This document shows positions 34,263-44,536 of a stretch of 64,000 nucleotides of DNA, piece by piece. The notes beneath the pieces were generated by a model. It was not told the DNA's origin. It did not search any database and saw nothing but the letters and a program-made list of their open reading frames with translations. A program made the position numbers and the translations under genes. Source of the DNA: Actinomycetota bacterium (lineage in GTDB: Bacteria; Actinomycetota; Actinomycetes; S36-B12; UBA5976); NCBI GenBank assembly GCA_947452765.1, contig CANGDR010000008.1, forward strand, positions 1-64,000, read 5' to 3'. Each line of letters opens with the position of its first letter. Position 1 is the first letter of the stretch.

Positions 34263-34951
34263 CTCCACGGGTTGGCGTGATCACCTTCCCTGGATCCCTT
34301 GACGATAAAGATGCTGCTCGCGCTGTTCGATTAGCTGGAGGCGAATCTGTAGCGCTATGGCACGCAGATGCCGACCTTCATTCAGTTGATGCCGTTGTTC
34401 TGCCGGGCGGCTTTTCTTATGGGGATTATCTGCGCTGTGGCGCGATTGCAAAGTTTGCACCTGTCATGGAAAAGCTTGTTGATGCGGCAAAAGGTGGGCT
34501 ACCGATCCTAGGTATTTGTAATGGCTTTCAGGTCTTGACCGAATCACATCTACTACCAGGAGCACTAACTCGTAACGATCATTTACATTTCATTTGTCGG
34601 GATCAAAAACTTCGAATTGAAAATAACACTTCGGTATGGACATCTGAATTTAGTATCGGCGACGAAATCTTGATTCCACTTAAGAATGGGGAAGGCGGCT
34701 ATGTCGCTGACGAAAAGACTTTGGACCAACTTGAGGGTGATGGACTCGTAATAGCTCGTTATTTAGACGTGAACCCAAATGGTTCGCGGCGAGACATTGC
34801 AGGTATTACCAACGAACGCGGCAATGTGGTTGGCATCATGCCCCATCCAGAACACGCAGTTGAAAAACTAACGGGTCCAACAACTGACGGGCTTGGCTTC
34901 TTTACCTCAATTTTGAAGTCGCTCGTTAATGATGGAAAAGTTTCGGTATGA
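34259..34951 (+). CDS. purQ: FGAM synthase glutaminase subunit PurQ
   Basis: A 230-aa class I glutamine amidotransferase that feeds ammonia to PurL. The nucleophile Cys is in [11 protein letters not shown], the oxyanion/substrate segment is [12 protein letters not shown], and the catalytic His-Glu is in [11 protein letters not shown]. It starts 4 nt inside purS and ends 4 nt inside purL, so the three genes form one translationally coupled operon. Confidence 0.96.
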   Translation: MTPRVGVITFPGSLDDKDAARAVRLAGGESVALWHADADLHSVDAVVLPGGFSYGDYLRCGAIAKFAPVMEKLVDAAKGGLPILGICNGFQVLTESHLLPGALTRNDHLHFICRDQKLRIENNTSVWTSEFSIGDEILIPLKNGEGGYVADEKTLDQLEGDGLVIARYLDVNPNGSRRDIAGITNERGNVVGIMPHPEHAVEKLTGPTTDGLGFFTSILKSLVNDGKVSV

Positions 34952-37239
34952 GTGTGGACAAAGTTTCCGATGCGATTGCCTCTCCGGATGCACCGCAACC
35001 GTTTGCTGAACTAGGTCTAAAGCAAGATGAATACGAATCAATTCGAAAGATTCTAGGCCGTCGCCCAACTTCATCTGAACTAGCAATGTATTCGGTGATG
35101 TGGTCAGAACACTGCAGTTATAAATCATCCAAAGTTCACCTCCGCCAATTTGGAACAAAAGTTCCCAAGAACAATTCGATGTTGGTTGGTATCGGCGAAA
35201 ACGCAGGCGTTGTAGATATTGGTGATGGCTGGGCTGTGACGTTCAAGGTTGAGTCACATAATCACCCTTCGTATGTTGAGCCTTATCAGGGCGCTGCTAC
35301 CGGTATCGGCGGGATTGTGCGCGACATTATCTCGATGGGTGCTCGCCCGGTCGCCGTTATGGATCCGCTTCGTTTCGGTGATCCAGAAAACCCAGACACT
35401 CGACGGGTGCTAACCGGAATTGTTTCTGGCATCGGTGGCTATGGAAACTGCTTGGGTCTACCGAACATTGGTGGCGAAATAGTTTTTGATTCCAGTTACC
35501 AGGGCAACCCACTTGTCAATGCACTTTGTGTCGGCACCATGAAGCATGAAGACATTCACTTAGCGAAAGCAACTGGTCTTGGTAACGCTGTCATTCTTTA
35601 CGGGGCTCGCACCGGTGGCGATGGCATCGGTGGTGTGAGCGTTTTGGCCTCAGAGACTTTCGATGCCGATGGTCCAGCCAAACGACCAAGTGTTCAAGTT
35701 GGTGATCCATTTATGGAGAAATTGCTGATTGAATGCACACTTGAGGTTTTGCATGCCGGACTAGTTGAAGGAATTCAAGATCTTGGTGGCGCTGGAATAT
35801 CGTGCGCCACAAGTGAACTTGCTAGTAATGGTGAAGGCGGCATGCACGTTTGGCTTGATCGCGTTTTGCTGCGCGATAGCACCTTGTCGCCGGAAGAAAT
35901 CTTGATGAGCGAATCCCAAGAACGTATGTGCGCTGTGGTTGAGCCAGCCAAGATCGATGCATTCATGGCTGTGTGCAAGAAATGGGATGTTGAAGCTGTC
36001 GTAATTGGTGACGTTAACAACTCTGGTCGATTAACCGTGGAATGGCATGGGGAAGAAATTGTCAACGTGCCACCTCGTTCGGTTGCGCACGATGGTCCAG
36101 TGTATGAACGCCCATACGCTCGCCCAGATTGGATGGATGTTCGTCAGGCGTCAGGTCCAGAGAATTTAGTTCGTCCAAGTAATGCCGCGGAAGTGCGCCA
36201 GACCTGGCTAACTATGACAGGCACGCCAAACTTGGCATCTAAGGGCTGGGTCACATCGCAATATGACCGATACGTAATGGGTAATACCGTGCTGGCACAG
36301 CCAGAAGACTCCGGAATGATTCGCGTAGATGAAGAAACTGGACTTGGAGTTGCGGTTTCTACAGATTGCAATGCGCGTTTTGCCGCACTTGATCCTTACC
36401 TTGGCGCACAACTTGCGTTTGCCGAGTCCTACCGAAACGTAGCGGTATCCGGCGCGGTTCCACTTGCTGTTACCAACTGCTTGAACTTTGGATCTCCAGA
36501 AGATCCAGCAGTGATGTGGCAATTTGAACAAGCCGTAACCGGTCTTGCGGATGCCTGCCTTGAAATGGGCACGCCTGTGACAGGCGGAAACGTATCGTTC
36601 TATAACCAAACTGGCGATGTTGCAATCCACCCAACGCCGGTAATTGGTGTGCTTGGGGTTATCGATCATGTTGATCGCCGCACCCCAATGGCATGGAACG
36701 AGGATGGCGAACTTATTTACTTACTTGGAACTACTCGCGATGAACTCGCTGGTTCCGAATGGGCACATGCAATTCATAAACACTTAGGTGGGATGCCACC
36801 CGGTCTAGATTTGGCAGCCGAAAAGAATTTGGCTGAAATTCTTGTTGCTGGTTCACGCGATGGAATGCTGTCTGCAGCGCATGACGTATCTGATGGTGGA
36901 ATTGCTCAAACTCTTGCGGAAATGGCCATGCGTTCTGGTATCGGAGCTCGGGTTTCAGTCCAAGATGGAATCGATCCATTTGTATGGCTTTGGAGTGAGT
37001 CTGCTACGCGTGCAGTTGTTGTGGTTAATCGCAATGTCGAAAAGCATTTTGTAGCGATGTGTGAAGCAGGCAAATTCCCAATAACTAAGATAGGCGTGGT
37101 TGATTCTGGACTCATTTCAGAAACGGGCGGCTCTAGTCAGGTGTTAGTCATCGACAATGTTTATGGCGAGACGATTTCTTTGGGTATCGAAGAACTTCGA
37201 TCAATCAGCGAAGAAACTCTGCCTCGACTTTTTGGCTGA
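34948..37239 (+). CDS. purL: FGAM synthase large subunit PurL
   Basis: A 763-aa small-type PurL, the ATP-dependent catalytic subunit of FGAM synthetase. It has [37 protein letters not shown] with the conserved His, and [16 protein letters not shown]. The second half repeats the AIRS-like fold ([28 protein letters not shown]). Length is as expected for the PurSQL form. It is followed by a minus-strand gene whose stop lies directly at its 3' end. Confidence 0.96.
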   Translation: MSVDKVSDAIASPDAPQPFAELGLKQDEYESIRKILGRRPTSSELAMYSVMWSEHCSYKSSKVHLRQFGTKVPKNNSMLVGIGENAGVVDIGDGWAVTFKVESHNHPSYVEPYQGAATGIGGIVRDIISMGARPVAVMDPLRFGDPENPDTRRVLTGIVSGIGGYGNCLGLPNIGGEIVFDSSYQGNPLVNALCVGTMKHEDIHLAKATGLGNAVILYGARTGGDGIGGVSVLASETFDADGPAKRPSVQVGDPFMEKLLIECTLEVLHAGLVEGIQDLGGAGISCATSELASNGEGGMHVWLDRVLLRDSTLSPEEILMSESQERMCAVVEPAKIDAFMAVCKKWDVEAVVIGDVNNSGRLTVEWHGEEIVNVPPRSVAHDGPVYERPYARPDWMDVRQASGPENLVRPSNAAEVRQTWLTMTGTPNLASKGWVTSQYDRYVMGNTVLAQPEDSGMIRVDEETGLGVAVSTDCNARFAALDPYLGAQLAFAESYRNVAVSGAVPLAVTNCLNFGSPEDPAVMWQFEQAVTGLADACLEMGTPVTGGNVSFYNQTGDVAIHPTPVIGVLGVIDHVDRRTPMAWNEDGELIYLLGTTRDELAGSEWAHAIHKHLGGMPPGLDLAAEKNLAEILVAGSRDGMLSAAHDVSDGGIAQTLAEMAMRSGIGARVSVQDGIDPFVWLWSESATRAVVVVNRNVEKHFVAMCEAGKFPITKIGVVDSGLISETGGSSQVLVIDNVYGETISLGIEELRSISEETLPRLFG

Positions 37240-37587
37240 TTAGTTTCGATTCAAAATTTCGCTCAGGTCGCTACGTTCGCCACTAGCAACAATCTGTCCA
37301 GTCGCTACCGCTTGATCCCAAGTCAATTTTCTGGTGAAAAGCTCGAGCCAAGTTTGTGGACTCATCTCGACAACCGCCGGTGGCGTGCCACGACGATGTG
37401 TGGTGCCGCCCAAAATCTGGACTGCTTTAAAGGGTGGGACACGAACCTCAACGGCTCGGCCCGGATTCGCTTGGGCAAACCATTCCAGTGACTTTCGTAC
37501 CGCTAGGGCAAGAGTGTCTCGATCCTCGGGAGCTCCCTGACACGCTGCAACTGCCAGATCGACTTCGGCTCGCGTCACGTTTGTCAT
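37240..37587 (-). CDS. Sterol-carrier-family (SCP2-like) protein
   Basis: A 115-aa protein with the actinobacterial SCP-like domain: VEVRVPPFKAVQILGG and a C-terminal helix EMSPQTWLELFTRKLTWDQAVATGQ. Similar proteins are commonly found beside purine genes in actinobacteria. A lipid-binding role is implied by family only. It sits between purL and purF on the opposite strand, with its start 41 nt from the purF start. Confidence 0.8.
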   Translation of the reverse strand: MTNVTRAEVDLAVAACQGAPEDRDTLALAVRKSLEWFAQANPGRAVEVRVPPFKAVQILGGTTHRRGTPPAVVEMSPQTWLELFTRKLTWDQAVATGQIVASGERSDLSEILNRN

Positions 37588-37616
37588 ACACCCATTCTCT
37601 CGCAGGTCTCGGTCAG

Positions 37617-37622
37617 TAGACT
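37617..37622 (+). promoter_or_regulatory. -10 box, leaderless type, of purF
   Basis: TAGACT lies 6 nt before the purF GTG start. No Shine-Dalgarno precedes the start. Confidence 0.5.
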
Positions 37623-37628
37623 TAAGCT

Positions 37629-39146
37629 GTGGCAGGCGATGGTCGACTCAATCACGAGTTGCTTCCGGGGGAAAAAGGGCCGCAGGATGCCTGCGGCGTA
37701 TTCGGCGTATGGGCGCCCGATGAAGAAGTCGCCAAACTAACTTTTTATGGCTTGTATGCCCTGCAACATCGCGGACAAGAATCAGCAGGCATCGCAGTTA
37801 GCGATGGCCACAACATCACGGTATTTAAAGACATGGGATTGGTTTCCCAGGTATTCACTGAATCAGCTTTGGAATCACTAGTTGGTTACATCGCAATTGG
37901 ACACACTCGATACAGCACAACCGGCTCAAGCTGCTGGGATAACGCCCAACCAACTTTTCGCGCCACAGCTACTGGACACTTAGCGCTTTCCCACAATGGA
38001 AATCTGACGAATACTCATGAACTTTCTTCGCGGTTGCGAGATGTTCGGGAATCATCTGGTGAATTACATCCGGAATATGCGGGCCTTGCGACTACCGATA
38101 CTGACATCTTGACTGCATTGCTCGCCGCACACCCGGACATGACTATGGAGGCTGCAGCAATGCTGGAACTGCCACTCGTTCGTGGTGCGTTCTCGCTGGT
38201 GTTTATGGATGACCAAACTTTGTATGGCGCTCGCGACCCGCAAGGTATTCGCCCCTTAGTTCTCGGACGACTAGATCGCGGTTGGGTTATTGCATCTGAA
38301 ACTGCTGCGCTCGATATCGTAGGCGCAACTTTCGTTCGCGAAATTGAACCAGGCGAAATTGTTGCAATCGATGAACATGGTTTGCGATCAACTCGTTTTG
38401 CGCAAGCTGATCCAAAAGGTTGTTTATTCGAATTCGTCTACTTAGCTCGTCCCGACACCTCGATTAATGGAAATGCGGTCCATGGTGTTCGTGTTGAAGT
38501 TGGCCGTCGGCTAGCTAGAGAATTTCCAGTGGAAGCCGACTTGGTTATTCCAGTTCCTGAATCTGGCACGCCGGCTGCTGTCGGTTACGCGCAAGCAAGC
38601 GGCATCCCGTTCGCGCAAGGTTTCGTAAAAAATGCGTACGTTGGTCGCACGTTTATTCAGCCAAGTCAAACGATTCGCCAATTGGGTATTCGCCTAAAAC
38701 TCAACCCACTTCGAGAAGTTATCGAAGGTAAGCGCATCGTTGTCGTTGACGATTCAATCGTGCGGGGCAATACCCAACGCGCGATTGTAAAAATGTTGCG
38801 TGAAGTTGGCGCCGCAGAAGTTCACGTCCGAATTTCTAGCCCACCAGTGCAATGGCCATGTTTCTATGGCATCGACTTTGCCACACGCGCCGAATTAATT
38901 GCGAATGGATTATCGATTGATGAAATTCGACAGTCCATAGGAGCCGACTCACTTTCGTTCATTTCGCTTGATCAATTAGTCGAGGCAACTAACGTAGCCA
39001 AAGATCGGTTATGTCGCGCATGCTTTGACGGCGTTTACCCAGTTGAACTTCCCGACGAAGGCAAACTAGGTAAGCACGTGCTCGAAGGTTTTGGGCTAGC
39101 GCAAGACGGCATGACTGCTATCGACGAAGTGGTTCGTCGGCCTTGA
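37629..39146 (+). CDS. purF: Amidophosphoribosyltransferase
   Basis: The first committed step of purine synthesis, 505 aa. The N-terminal nucleophile Cys follows a short propeptide (GPQDACGVFGVW). The glutaminase domain has YALQHRGQESAGI and HNGNLTNTHEL, and the PRPP site is VVVDDSIVRGNTQ. Cysteines in DRLCRACFDGVYP match the Fe-S-containing Bacillus-type enzyme. The start is GTG 37629, and the stop overlaps the purM start by 4 nt. Confidence 0.96.
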   Translation: MAGDGRLNHELLPGEKGPQDACGVFGVWAPDEEVAKLTFYGLYALQHRGQESAGIAVSDGHNITVFKDMGLVSQVFTESALESLVGYIAIGHTRYSTTGSSCWDNAQPTFRATATGHLALSHNGNLTNTHELSSRLRDVRESSGELHPEYAGLATTDTDILTALLAAHPDMTMEAAAMLELPLVRGAFSLVFMDDQTLYGARDPQGIRPLVLGRLDRGWVIASETAALDIVGATFVREIEPGEIVAIDEHGLRSTRFAQADPKGCLFEFVYLARPDTSINGNAVHGVRVEVGRRLAREFPVEADLVIPVPESGTPAAVGYAQASGIPFAQGFVKNAYVGRTFIQPSQTIRQLGIRLKLNPLREVIEGKRIVVVDDSIVRGNTQRAIVKMLREVGAAEVHVRISSPPVQWPCFYGIDFATRAELIANGLSIDEIRQSIGADSLSFISLDQLVEATNVAKDRLCRACFDGVYPVELPDEGKLGKHVLEGFGLAQDGMTAIDEVVRRP

Positions 39147-40249
39147 GCGAAGAATCAACAAACTCCGGAATGTCCTACGCGCAAGCAGGCGTTGACACCG
39201 AAGCAGGCGAACGAGCTGTCACCCTGATGCGATCGGCAATCGCCGGCGCGACTCGACCCGAAGTCGTTGGTGACTTTGGGGGATTCGCTGGACTTTTCGA
39301 CATTAGTGCTTTTAAAACTATGGATAAGCCGTTACTTGCAACTTCAACGGACGGCGTTGGCACCAAAATCGACGTTGCTCGGCGCATGGATATTCACGAC
39401 ACAGTTGGAATCGACTTAGTTGCCATGGTGGTCGATGACTTAGTAGTTTGCGGCGCCGAACCACTGTTCATGACCGACTACATCGCAGTCGGCAAAGTTC
39501 ACCCGGAACGGGTGGCTTCGATTGTGACCGGCATCGCGCGCGGGTGTGAGTTAGCAGGATGCGCGCTAGTTGGCGGTGAGACAGCCGAACACCCGGGCCT
39601 ACTCGGTGATGATGACTACGATATCGCAGGCGCTGGAACTGGAGTGGTTGAGGCCTCGAAACTTCTTGGTCCCGGTCGAGTCGTGGTTGGGGATGTTGCA
39701 ATCGCAATGGCATCTAGCGGATTGCATTCAAATGGATACTCACTTGCGCGCCATGTTGCATTTAATATTGCAAAATTAGATGTGCACGATCATGTTGCGG
39801 ACTTTGGTCGAACCCTTGGCGAAGAACTGTTGGAACCAACTCGGATTTACTCCAAAGACTTACTTACTTTTATTAAGGCTGTGGAAGTTCATTCAATTAG
39901 CCATATCACGGGAGGCGGGATTGCAGCCAATGTTGCGCGCGTAATGCCAGCAGACTTAGCCCTTGACTTGGATCGCTCAACCTGGACTCCGCAGGCCATT
40001 TTTGCGTGGCTCCAGGCACAAGGAAATGTCACACAGAGTGAAGCCGAAAAGACCTTCAACATGGGAATCGGAATGTTGGCATTTGTGCCAGCCAGTGCGG
40101 CGCAACTTGCGATTGTCGCTCTTCAAGTATGTGGTGTCGAGGCTTGGGTTTGCGGTGAAGTTAGGGAACGACTTGCGAATGAACTAGGTGATGCGCCCGC
40201 TAAAGGTGGAAATGGCGGCGCAGTTACTTTGGTTGGAAACTATAAGTAA
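39143..40249 (+). CDS. purM: Phosphoribosylformylglycinamidine cyclo-ligase
   Basis: Closes the imidazole ring to give AIR, ATP-dependent. The 368-aa protein has SYAQAGVDTEAGERAV, STDGVGTKIDVA, ALVGGETAEHPG, SSGLHSNGYSLAR and HITGGGIAANVAR. TTG 39143 overlaps the purF stop (TTGA); an internal ATG at 39170 would also give a normal start at SYAQAGVD. Coupled translation favours TTG, but this is not certain. Confidence 0.95.
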   Translation: MSEESTNSGMSYAQAGVDTEAGERAVTLMRSAIAGATRPEVVGDFGGFAGLFDISAFKTMDKPLLATSTDGVGTKIDVARRMDIHDTVGIDLVAMVVDDLVVCGAEPLFMTDYIAVGKVHPERVASIVTGIARGCELAGCALVGGETAEHPGLLGDDDYDIAGAGTGVVEASKLLGPGRVVVGDVAIAMASSGLHSNGYSLARHVAFNIAKLDVHDHVADFGRTLGEELLEPTRIYSKDLLTFIKAVEVHSISHITGGGIAANVARVMPADLALDLDRSTWTPQAIFAWLQAQGNVTQSEAEKTFNMGIGMLAFVPASAAQLAIVALQVCGVEAWVCGEVRERLANELGDAPAKGGNGGAVTLVGNYK

Positions 40250-40251
40250 CC

Positions 40252-42174
40252 TTATTTCTGAGTTGCTTGCAAGATTGCAAAATCTACAAGTGCAGGAATA
40301 AATTGACTTGCGCCTGCCGGCGTGTAGTGGGTTCCATCGGGGCGTGCTAACTTTCCAGAAATTTTATCGTTGCATGGGTTGCGAGTATTGCGGCAAACAG
40401 ATTTAGTAATTGAAAAATAATGAGTATTGGAATTCGATTGTGTTTGCGCAAGTAGTAATTGGTTCCACTTATCTTGATAGCCCACCCCGACTGGTGAAAT
40501 TAATCGTTTCAAAAACCAATTACATTTTGAGGTATTGCAGCGACTAAGCATCCCGGTACCTGATGGTTCAATCGGAACAAAAGTAATCTGAGCATTCGAT
40601 TTCGTTAAGAAACTTACTTCTCTAGTTAGATCTTGTGCACCAAGTTGCCAAAAATCAGGCGAGTCGGGAGTTAAGTGTTTGTTGTCGCTTGATAACGCAT
40701 CAGCTATCTCATACCTCGACATCCAAATGATCGCGGAAGGGTGAAACTTTTGCATCAAAACTTGTTGCTTTTGGTGAACTGCCGCACAATCCTTTGTTGA
40801 TCCAAATTCCACACCCGATGGATCAACCATGGCCCTAGTAGTTGCAGGACATGACCCTTTAGCAGCGCTTACAACATGCCAACCTTTTGTTGTCGCGTAT
40901 GCCTCGAATTGACTACTCAGGCGTAATGGGACTGAGTCACCAACCAACATGATTACTTTTGCATTGCTGGTTCCCGGATTTACCTCTGGCGACCGTAGGA
41001 GGATATGGTTGCTGGCAAATACGACAGCAAATAAGACAATTGGCGTGGTCGTAAGCACAAACAACTTTTTCCAAGTGGAAACTGCGCCACGAATTCGTAG
41101 TGGCTTTTCGACCAAATGGTAGCTCAGGGCAGATATAGCGATAGTTAGAAAAGTCAGGATGAGAGGTTGCGCAATTCTGTTGTGAACTGAGAATTTTGGT
41201 AACAGCGGCATCAAAAAAACGGCAATTGGCCAGTGCCATAGATACATCGAGTAAGAAATTCGACCAAGGTAAGCGATCGGCCTAAATTCCAAAATTGGAG
41301 ATATGCGACTTGGTCCGGACCAAAGTGACCAAATGACGGCGGCTGCAAAAAGTCCGACGAGAAATGCGCCACCGCGAGCATAAAGGGTTGTGGGACCAAT
41401 CTTCGAACCCAGTGTGAAGCAACCAACACCGAGTGCAATAAACCCTGTGGTACCGACGATAGTTCGGCTACGAAATGTTCCGATCAATTTCGGCCGGAGG
41501 GCGATTAGCGCAGCTAAGCCTGAGCCAATCGCGAGTTGAAAGGCTCTTGAATCTGTTCCCATGTAAGCGCGTTCTGGAGACTGTGGATCCCACAGGTATG
41601 CCATCCAAAATGCAGATGTCAAGGAAATAGCGATGCTTAGCCAGGCGATGAATCTGGCTTTATTTCCTTTAGCAAATTTTGCTATTAAAGAAAAGGCAAT
41701 CGGCCAAAAAATATAGAACTGCTCTTCAACTGCTAGCGACCACATATGCAAAAGCGGGGAAACAGTATCGTCATTTGCAAAGTAGCTTGAGTGTGAAATG
41801 AAATACCAGTTAGCTACATAAGTAAGGGTTGCTGTTACATCAGACGCTAACGAAATTTTTTCAGGTAAGAGACTTCTTAAGGTTGCAAAAATAACAACAG
41901 TGATAACCATTACCACCATCACTGGAATTAGTCGCCTAATTCTTCGCACCCAAAAAGTTCCAAGGAAGATTCGACCGTAGTTAGAAAGGTCCTTAAGCAA
42001 AAGGGAAGTGATTAAGAAACCACTTAAGACAAAGAAAGCATCTACACCAATGAAGCCGCCGTACATTGGTACGCCAAAGTGAAAGGCCATAACGCTTAGG
42101 ACAGCAAAAGTTCGTAGGCCGTCAATCGACGTTCTATGCGAAGTGGGCTTTGGTGACGTTATGGAATTAGTCAT
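40252..42174 (-). CDS. OafA/YrhL-type acyltransferase with C-terminal SGNH domain
   Basis: A 640-aa membrane acyltransferase. The acyltransferase-3 domain (about residues 10-345, about ten helices) has GLRTFAVLSVMAFHFGVP, FFVLSGFLITSLL and LLHMWSLAVEEQFYIFWPI. An extracytoplasmic SGNH hydrolase-like domain (about 395-640) carries the Ser block LVGDSVPLRL and the Asp-His block PDGTHYTPAG. Such proteins O-acetylate surface glycans or peptidoglycan. It is convergent with purM, 2 nt away. The likely target is the polysaccharide made by the upstream locus, but this is inference. Confidence 0.9.
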   Translation of the reverse strand: MTNSITSPKPTSHRTSIDGLRTFAVLSVMAFHFGVPMYGGFIGVDAFFVLSGFLITSLLLKDLSNYGRIFLGTFWVRRIRRLIPVMVVMVITVVIFATLRSLLPEKISLASDVTATLTYVANWYFISHSSYFANDDTVSPLLHMWSLAVEEQFYIFWPIAFSLIAKFAKGNKARFIAWLSIAISLTSAFWMAYLWDPQSPERAYMGTDSRAFQLAIGSGLAALIALRPKLIGTFRSRTIVGTTGFIALGVGCFTLGSKIGPTTLYARGGAFLVGLFAAAVIWSLWSGPSRISPILEFRPIAYLGRISYSMYLWHWPIAVFLMPLLPKFSVHNRIAQPLILTFLTIAISALSYHLVEKPLRIRGAVSTWKKLFVLTTTPIVLFAVVFASNHILLRSPEVNPGTSNAKVIMLVGDSVPLRLSSQFEAYATTKGWHVVSAAKGSCPATTRAMVDPSGVEFGSTKDCAAVHQKQQVLMQKFHPSAIIWMSRYEIADALSSDNKHLTPDSPDFWQLGAQDLTREVSFLTKSNAQITFVPIEPSGTGMLSRCNTSKCNWFLKRLISPVGVGYQDKWNQLLLAQTQSNSNTHYFSITKSVCRNTRNPCNDKISGKLARPDGTHYTPAGASQFIPALVDFAILQATQK

Positions 42175-42213
42175 TTATGGGGAGATAACTTTGAAAATTT
42201 AAATTCTAATTAC

Positions 42214-42420
42214 TTACGCTTGTGAAATTTCGTCTTCAGATTCGTCATCCTCGTAATACTTCGCATACGGATCATTATCGAATTCTGAAGCATCGTCCAC
42301 CGGTACGTAAGATGAGCCACCAAGTTCAGCCTGAAGTGCGCTCAGGTCAGTATTAGGGCTGTTGTATTTCAAATCGCGAGCGACTTTCGTTTGCTTCGCT
42401 TTTGCACGGCCACGTCCCAT
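42214..42420 (-). CDS. DUF3073 family protein
   Basis: A 68-aa protein starting MGRGRAKAKQTKVARDLKY, with a basic N-terminus and an acidic tail (DDESEDE). This matches the small actinobacterial DUF3073 family. No function is established. It lies 39 nt upstream of the acyltransferase gene on the same strand. Confidence 0.85.
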   Translation of the reverse strand: MGRGRAKAKQTKVARDLKYNSPNTDLSALQAELGGSSYVPVDDASEFDNDPYAKYYEDDESEDEISQA

Positions 42421-42544
42421 GGCTGCGCCCCCTTAGCTATCCGGAGAATCTGTCGTTACTAATCCCGAAACTGGCGACTCGGTAACTGAACGTAAGTCTA
42501 CCTGAGGCTAGATCGAACGCATCTGACGGGTTCTCGGCGCTGGT

Positions 42545-42564
42545 TATCGCCAATATGGGCGATA
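42545..42564 (+). repeat. Inverted repeat between DUF3073 and bldC
   Basis: TATCGCC (42545-42551) and GGCGATA (42558-42564) form a perfect 7-bp inverted repeat with a 6-nt centre, midway in the 259-bp gap between the divergent DUF3073 and bldC-like genes. It could be an operator. The rest of the gap holds only possible promoters. Confidence 0.4.
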
Positions 42565-42679
42565 GTAAGGATTCATTCAAGATAGTCCGATTTATGGCTT
42601 GTGCAGTAGCGATACCAGGTCGTTGGTTATTTAATAGGAAATTGGAATTACCGAAAGTTTAAATAATTAAGGGCGAGAA

Positions 42680-42874
42680 GTGACTGAAAATTATAATCTG
42701 ATGACCCCATCAGAAGTAGGTATCCTCTTTCGCGTAGATCCTAAGACTGTAACCAGGTGGGCAGAATCCGGAAAGCTGAGTTCGGTTCGAACTCTCGGCG
42801 GACATCGACGCTATTTGGAACATGAAGTGCGGGCGCTTTTGAGCAAGGGCACCACCGAAAACAATTCGAACTGA
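42680..42874 (+). CDS. bldC: BldC-like MerR-fold DNA-binding protein
   Basis: A 64-aa protein consisting of one winged helix-turn-helix: LMTPSEVGILFRVDPKTVTRWAESGKLSSVRTLGGHRRY. This matches BldC, a small developmental regulator in Streptomyces that binds DNA cooperatively. It starts at GTG 42680 after GGGCGAG. The function in a non-sporulating relative is unknown. Confidence 0.87.
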   Translation: MTENYNLMTPSEVGILFRVDPKTVTRWAESGKLSSVRTLGGHRRYLEHEVRALLSKGTTENNSN

Positions 42875-42992
42875 AACTTAATTTAATGTCGCTTCAGTGA
42901 GCAAACAGCCACTGAAATCAGTAAATCCCGCTTTGCCCTCAATGGGTTTTATCCCGTATGCTTCAATCTCGTGCTTTTGTAAGAAGGCATGT

Positions 42993-43065
42993 GCCCCCAT
43001 CGTCTAGTGGCCTAGGACGCTGCCCTTTCACGGCGGTAACACGGGTTCGAATCCCGTTGGGGGTA
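42993..43065 (+). tRNA. tRNA-Glu (anticodon UUC)
   Basis: A cloverleaf with acceptor GCCCCCA/TGGGGGT (G-U at the end), an anticodon loop CTTTCAC giving UUC, and a T-arm with TTCGAAT. The discriminator is A and CCA is not encoded. First of three tRNA genes in a row. Confidence 0.95.
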
Positions 43066-43108
43066 CGCAAGATTTCTAAACTTGACCGTTTAGGAGTCGG
43101 CTGAAATG

Positions 43109-43124
43109 CCAGTCGCAAGGCTGG
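43109..43124 (+). other. GNRA-capped hairpin in the tRNA-Glu/tRNA-Asp spacer
   Basis: CCAGTC and GGCTGG pair (one G-U) around a GCAA tetraloop, 5 nt before tRNA-Asp. It may assist processing of a common transcript. Confidence 0.3.
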
Positions 43125-43129
43125 TACTA

Positions 43130-43203
43130 GGCCCCGTAGCGCAGTTGGTTAGCGCGTCGCCCTGTCACGGCGAAGGTCGCGGGTTCGAGTCCCGTCGGGG
43201 TCG
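43130..43203 (+). tRNA. tRNA-Asp (anticodon GUC)
   Basis: A cloverleaf with acceptor GGCCCCG/CGGGGTC, an anticodon loop CTGTCAC giving GUC, and a T-arm with TTCGAGT. The discriminator is G and CCA is not encoded. Confidence 0.95.
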
Positions 43204-43246
43204 CTGCAAGTCCATTGAATTCTTAACGAGCTCAGTGGGCCTGCGT

Positions 43247-43320
43247 GGCCAGGTAGCTCAGTTGGTACGAGCGTTCGACTGAAACTCGAAAGGTCGTCGG
43301 TTCGACCCCGACCCTGGCCA
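43247..43320 (+). tRNA. tRNA-Phe (anticodon GAA)
   Basis: Perfect acceptor GGCCAGG/CCTGGCC, anticodon stem TTCGA/TCGAA with a loop CTGAAAC giving GAA, and a T-arm with TTCGACC. The discriminator is A and CCA is not encoded. Confidence 0.95.
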
Positions 43321-43354
43321 CATTGGGTGATTTGAATTGGGCCCTAACGGCTAG

Positions 43355-44512
43355 CTAGGCCTGATTGCACCATTCGATTACCACGTCGGTTATGACATCT
43401 GCAACAGTTTGAACAGAGGATTCGGTAGCCCATTCAGTAGCGGCATGCGCGCCTTCGCCGTCGACTCCAAATAGCACGCTGGTTATACCTGCATCGTTCA
43501 TTAACGCAGCATCAGTCCAGTACCACTCGCCACGAAGCGTGACGTCGGTACCCGTGTGGGCTTGGTAGTGATTTTGAATTGATTTGACGATTTCATGGTC
43601 GCGAGAAACCTGAAGCGGGCGCCGAGCTAGCCCTTCGACCAAGGTGTAATTGAAGTCAGGCACGGTGTCAACAAGTCCATCGAGAATGGATTTGATTTCG
43701 GCGGTTACCGATTCATGAGTTTCACCAGGCACCGTTCGACGTTCGATGGAAATTGTGCACTCAGCGGGATAGCTCGAAACTTCTTCGCCACCTCTAATAA
43801 TCGAGGCGTGCAGCGAGCCAGTTTCGAGAAATTCGATTTTGTTTCGCTTCAATAATTCCTGTGCGTATGAATCAAGGGCAACGAGAGCGTGCCCTGCCTT
43901 TGAGATTGCATCGATGCCAAGGTCATGACGAGAGCCATGTGCTGCTCGACCATGGATCACCACATCGAACCAAGAGAAACCCTTGTGCGCGATGGTTAGC
44001 CCAAGCATGGTTGGCTCCGCCACAATTCCAACATCGGCGGTGAATAGCTTTAGCACTTCCTCTGTACCAAAGCTGGCATGTTCTTCGTCCGCAACTGCAG
44101 CAACAATTACCTGGCCATTAATGCCTGACTTGGCTGCACGATTGGCAGCCACCATCATGGCCGCCAAGCCACCCTTCATATCGAAAGTGCCGCGACCATA
44201 AACGTTGCCGTCTTTTCGAATTGGGTTTAGCGGCTCGCCTTCGTAACTTGCGATTGTGACGGTATCCATGTGTCCGTTAAGCATGATCTTGCGATCGCTG
44301 GTTGCACCTTTGCTTACAGCAACAATCGAAGGTCGTCCGGACCGTTCCTCTAGTCGAGTAACTTCAAAATCCCGATCACTGAACCACTTTGAAACGAAGT
44401 CGGCAATTTCAGATTCACCCGGAGCTCCAGGTACCAAGCTTGAATTAACTGAATTGATTGCGGTTAGCGCACACAGCAACTCAACGGGATCATCCAAGTT
44501 GTAGTTCGCCAT
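43355..44512 (-). CDS. M20-family metallopeptidase (ArgE/DapE/YgeY-like)
   Basis: A 385-aa di-zinc hydrolase. Metal-binding segments are LNGHMDTV, GRGTFDMKGGLAAM, VADEEHASFGTEE and VAEPT. The dimerisation domain has GRAAHGSRHDLG. Enzymes of this group cleave acyl-amino acids or small peptides. GGAG lies 4 nt before ATG 44512. The gene follows the diaminopropionate ammonia-lyase-like gene by 24 nt, the same pairing as ygeX-ygeY in E. coli, so a shared pathway on an N-acylated diamino acid is likely. Substrate unproven. Confidence 0.86.
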   Translation of the reverse strand: MANYNLDDPVELLCALTAINSVNSSLVPGAPGESEIADFVSKWFSDRDFEVTRLEERSGRPSIVAVSKGATSDRKIMLNGHMDTVTIASYEGEPLNPIRKDGNVYGRGTFDMKGGLAAMMVAANRAAKSGINGQVIVAAVADEEHASFGTEEVLKLFTADVGIVAEPTMLGLTIAHKGFSWFDVVIHGRAAHGSRHDLGIDAISKAGHALVALDSYAQELLKRNKIEFLETGSLHASIIRGGEEVSSYPAECTISIERRTVPGETHESVTAEIKSILDGLVDTVPDFNYTLVEGLARRPLQVSRDHEIVKSIQNHYQAHTGTDVTLRGEWYWTDAALMNDAGITSVLFGVDGEGAHAATEWATESSVQTVADVITDVVIEWCNQA

Positions 44513-44536
44513 CTTTCTCCTAAAATCTAGTTATTC

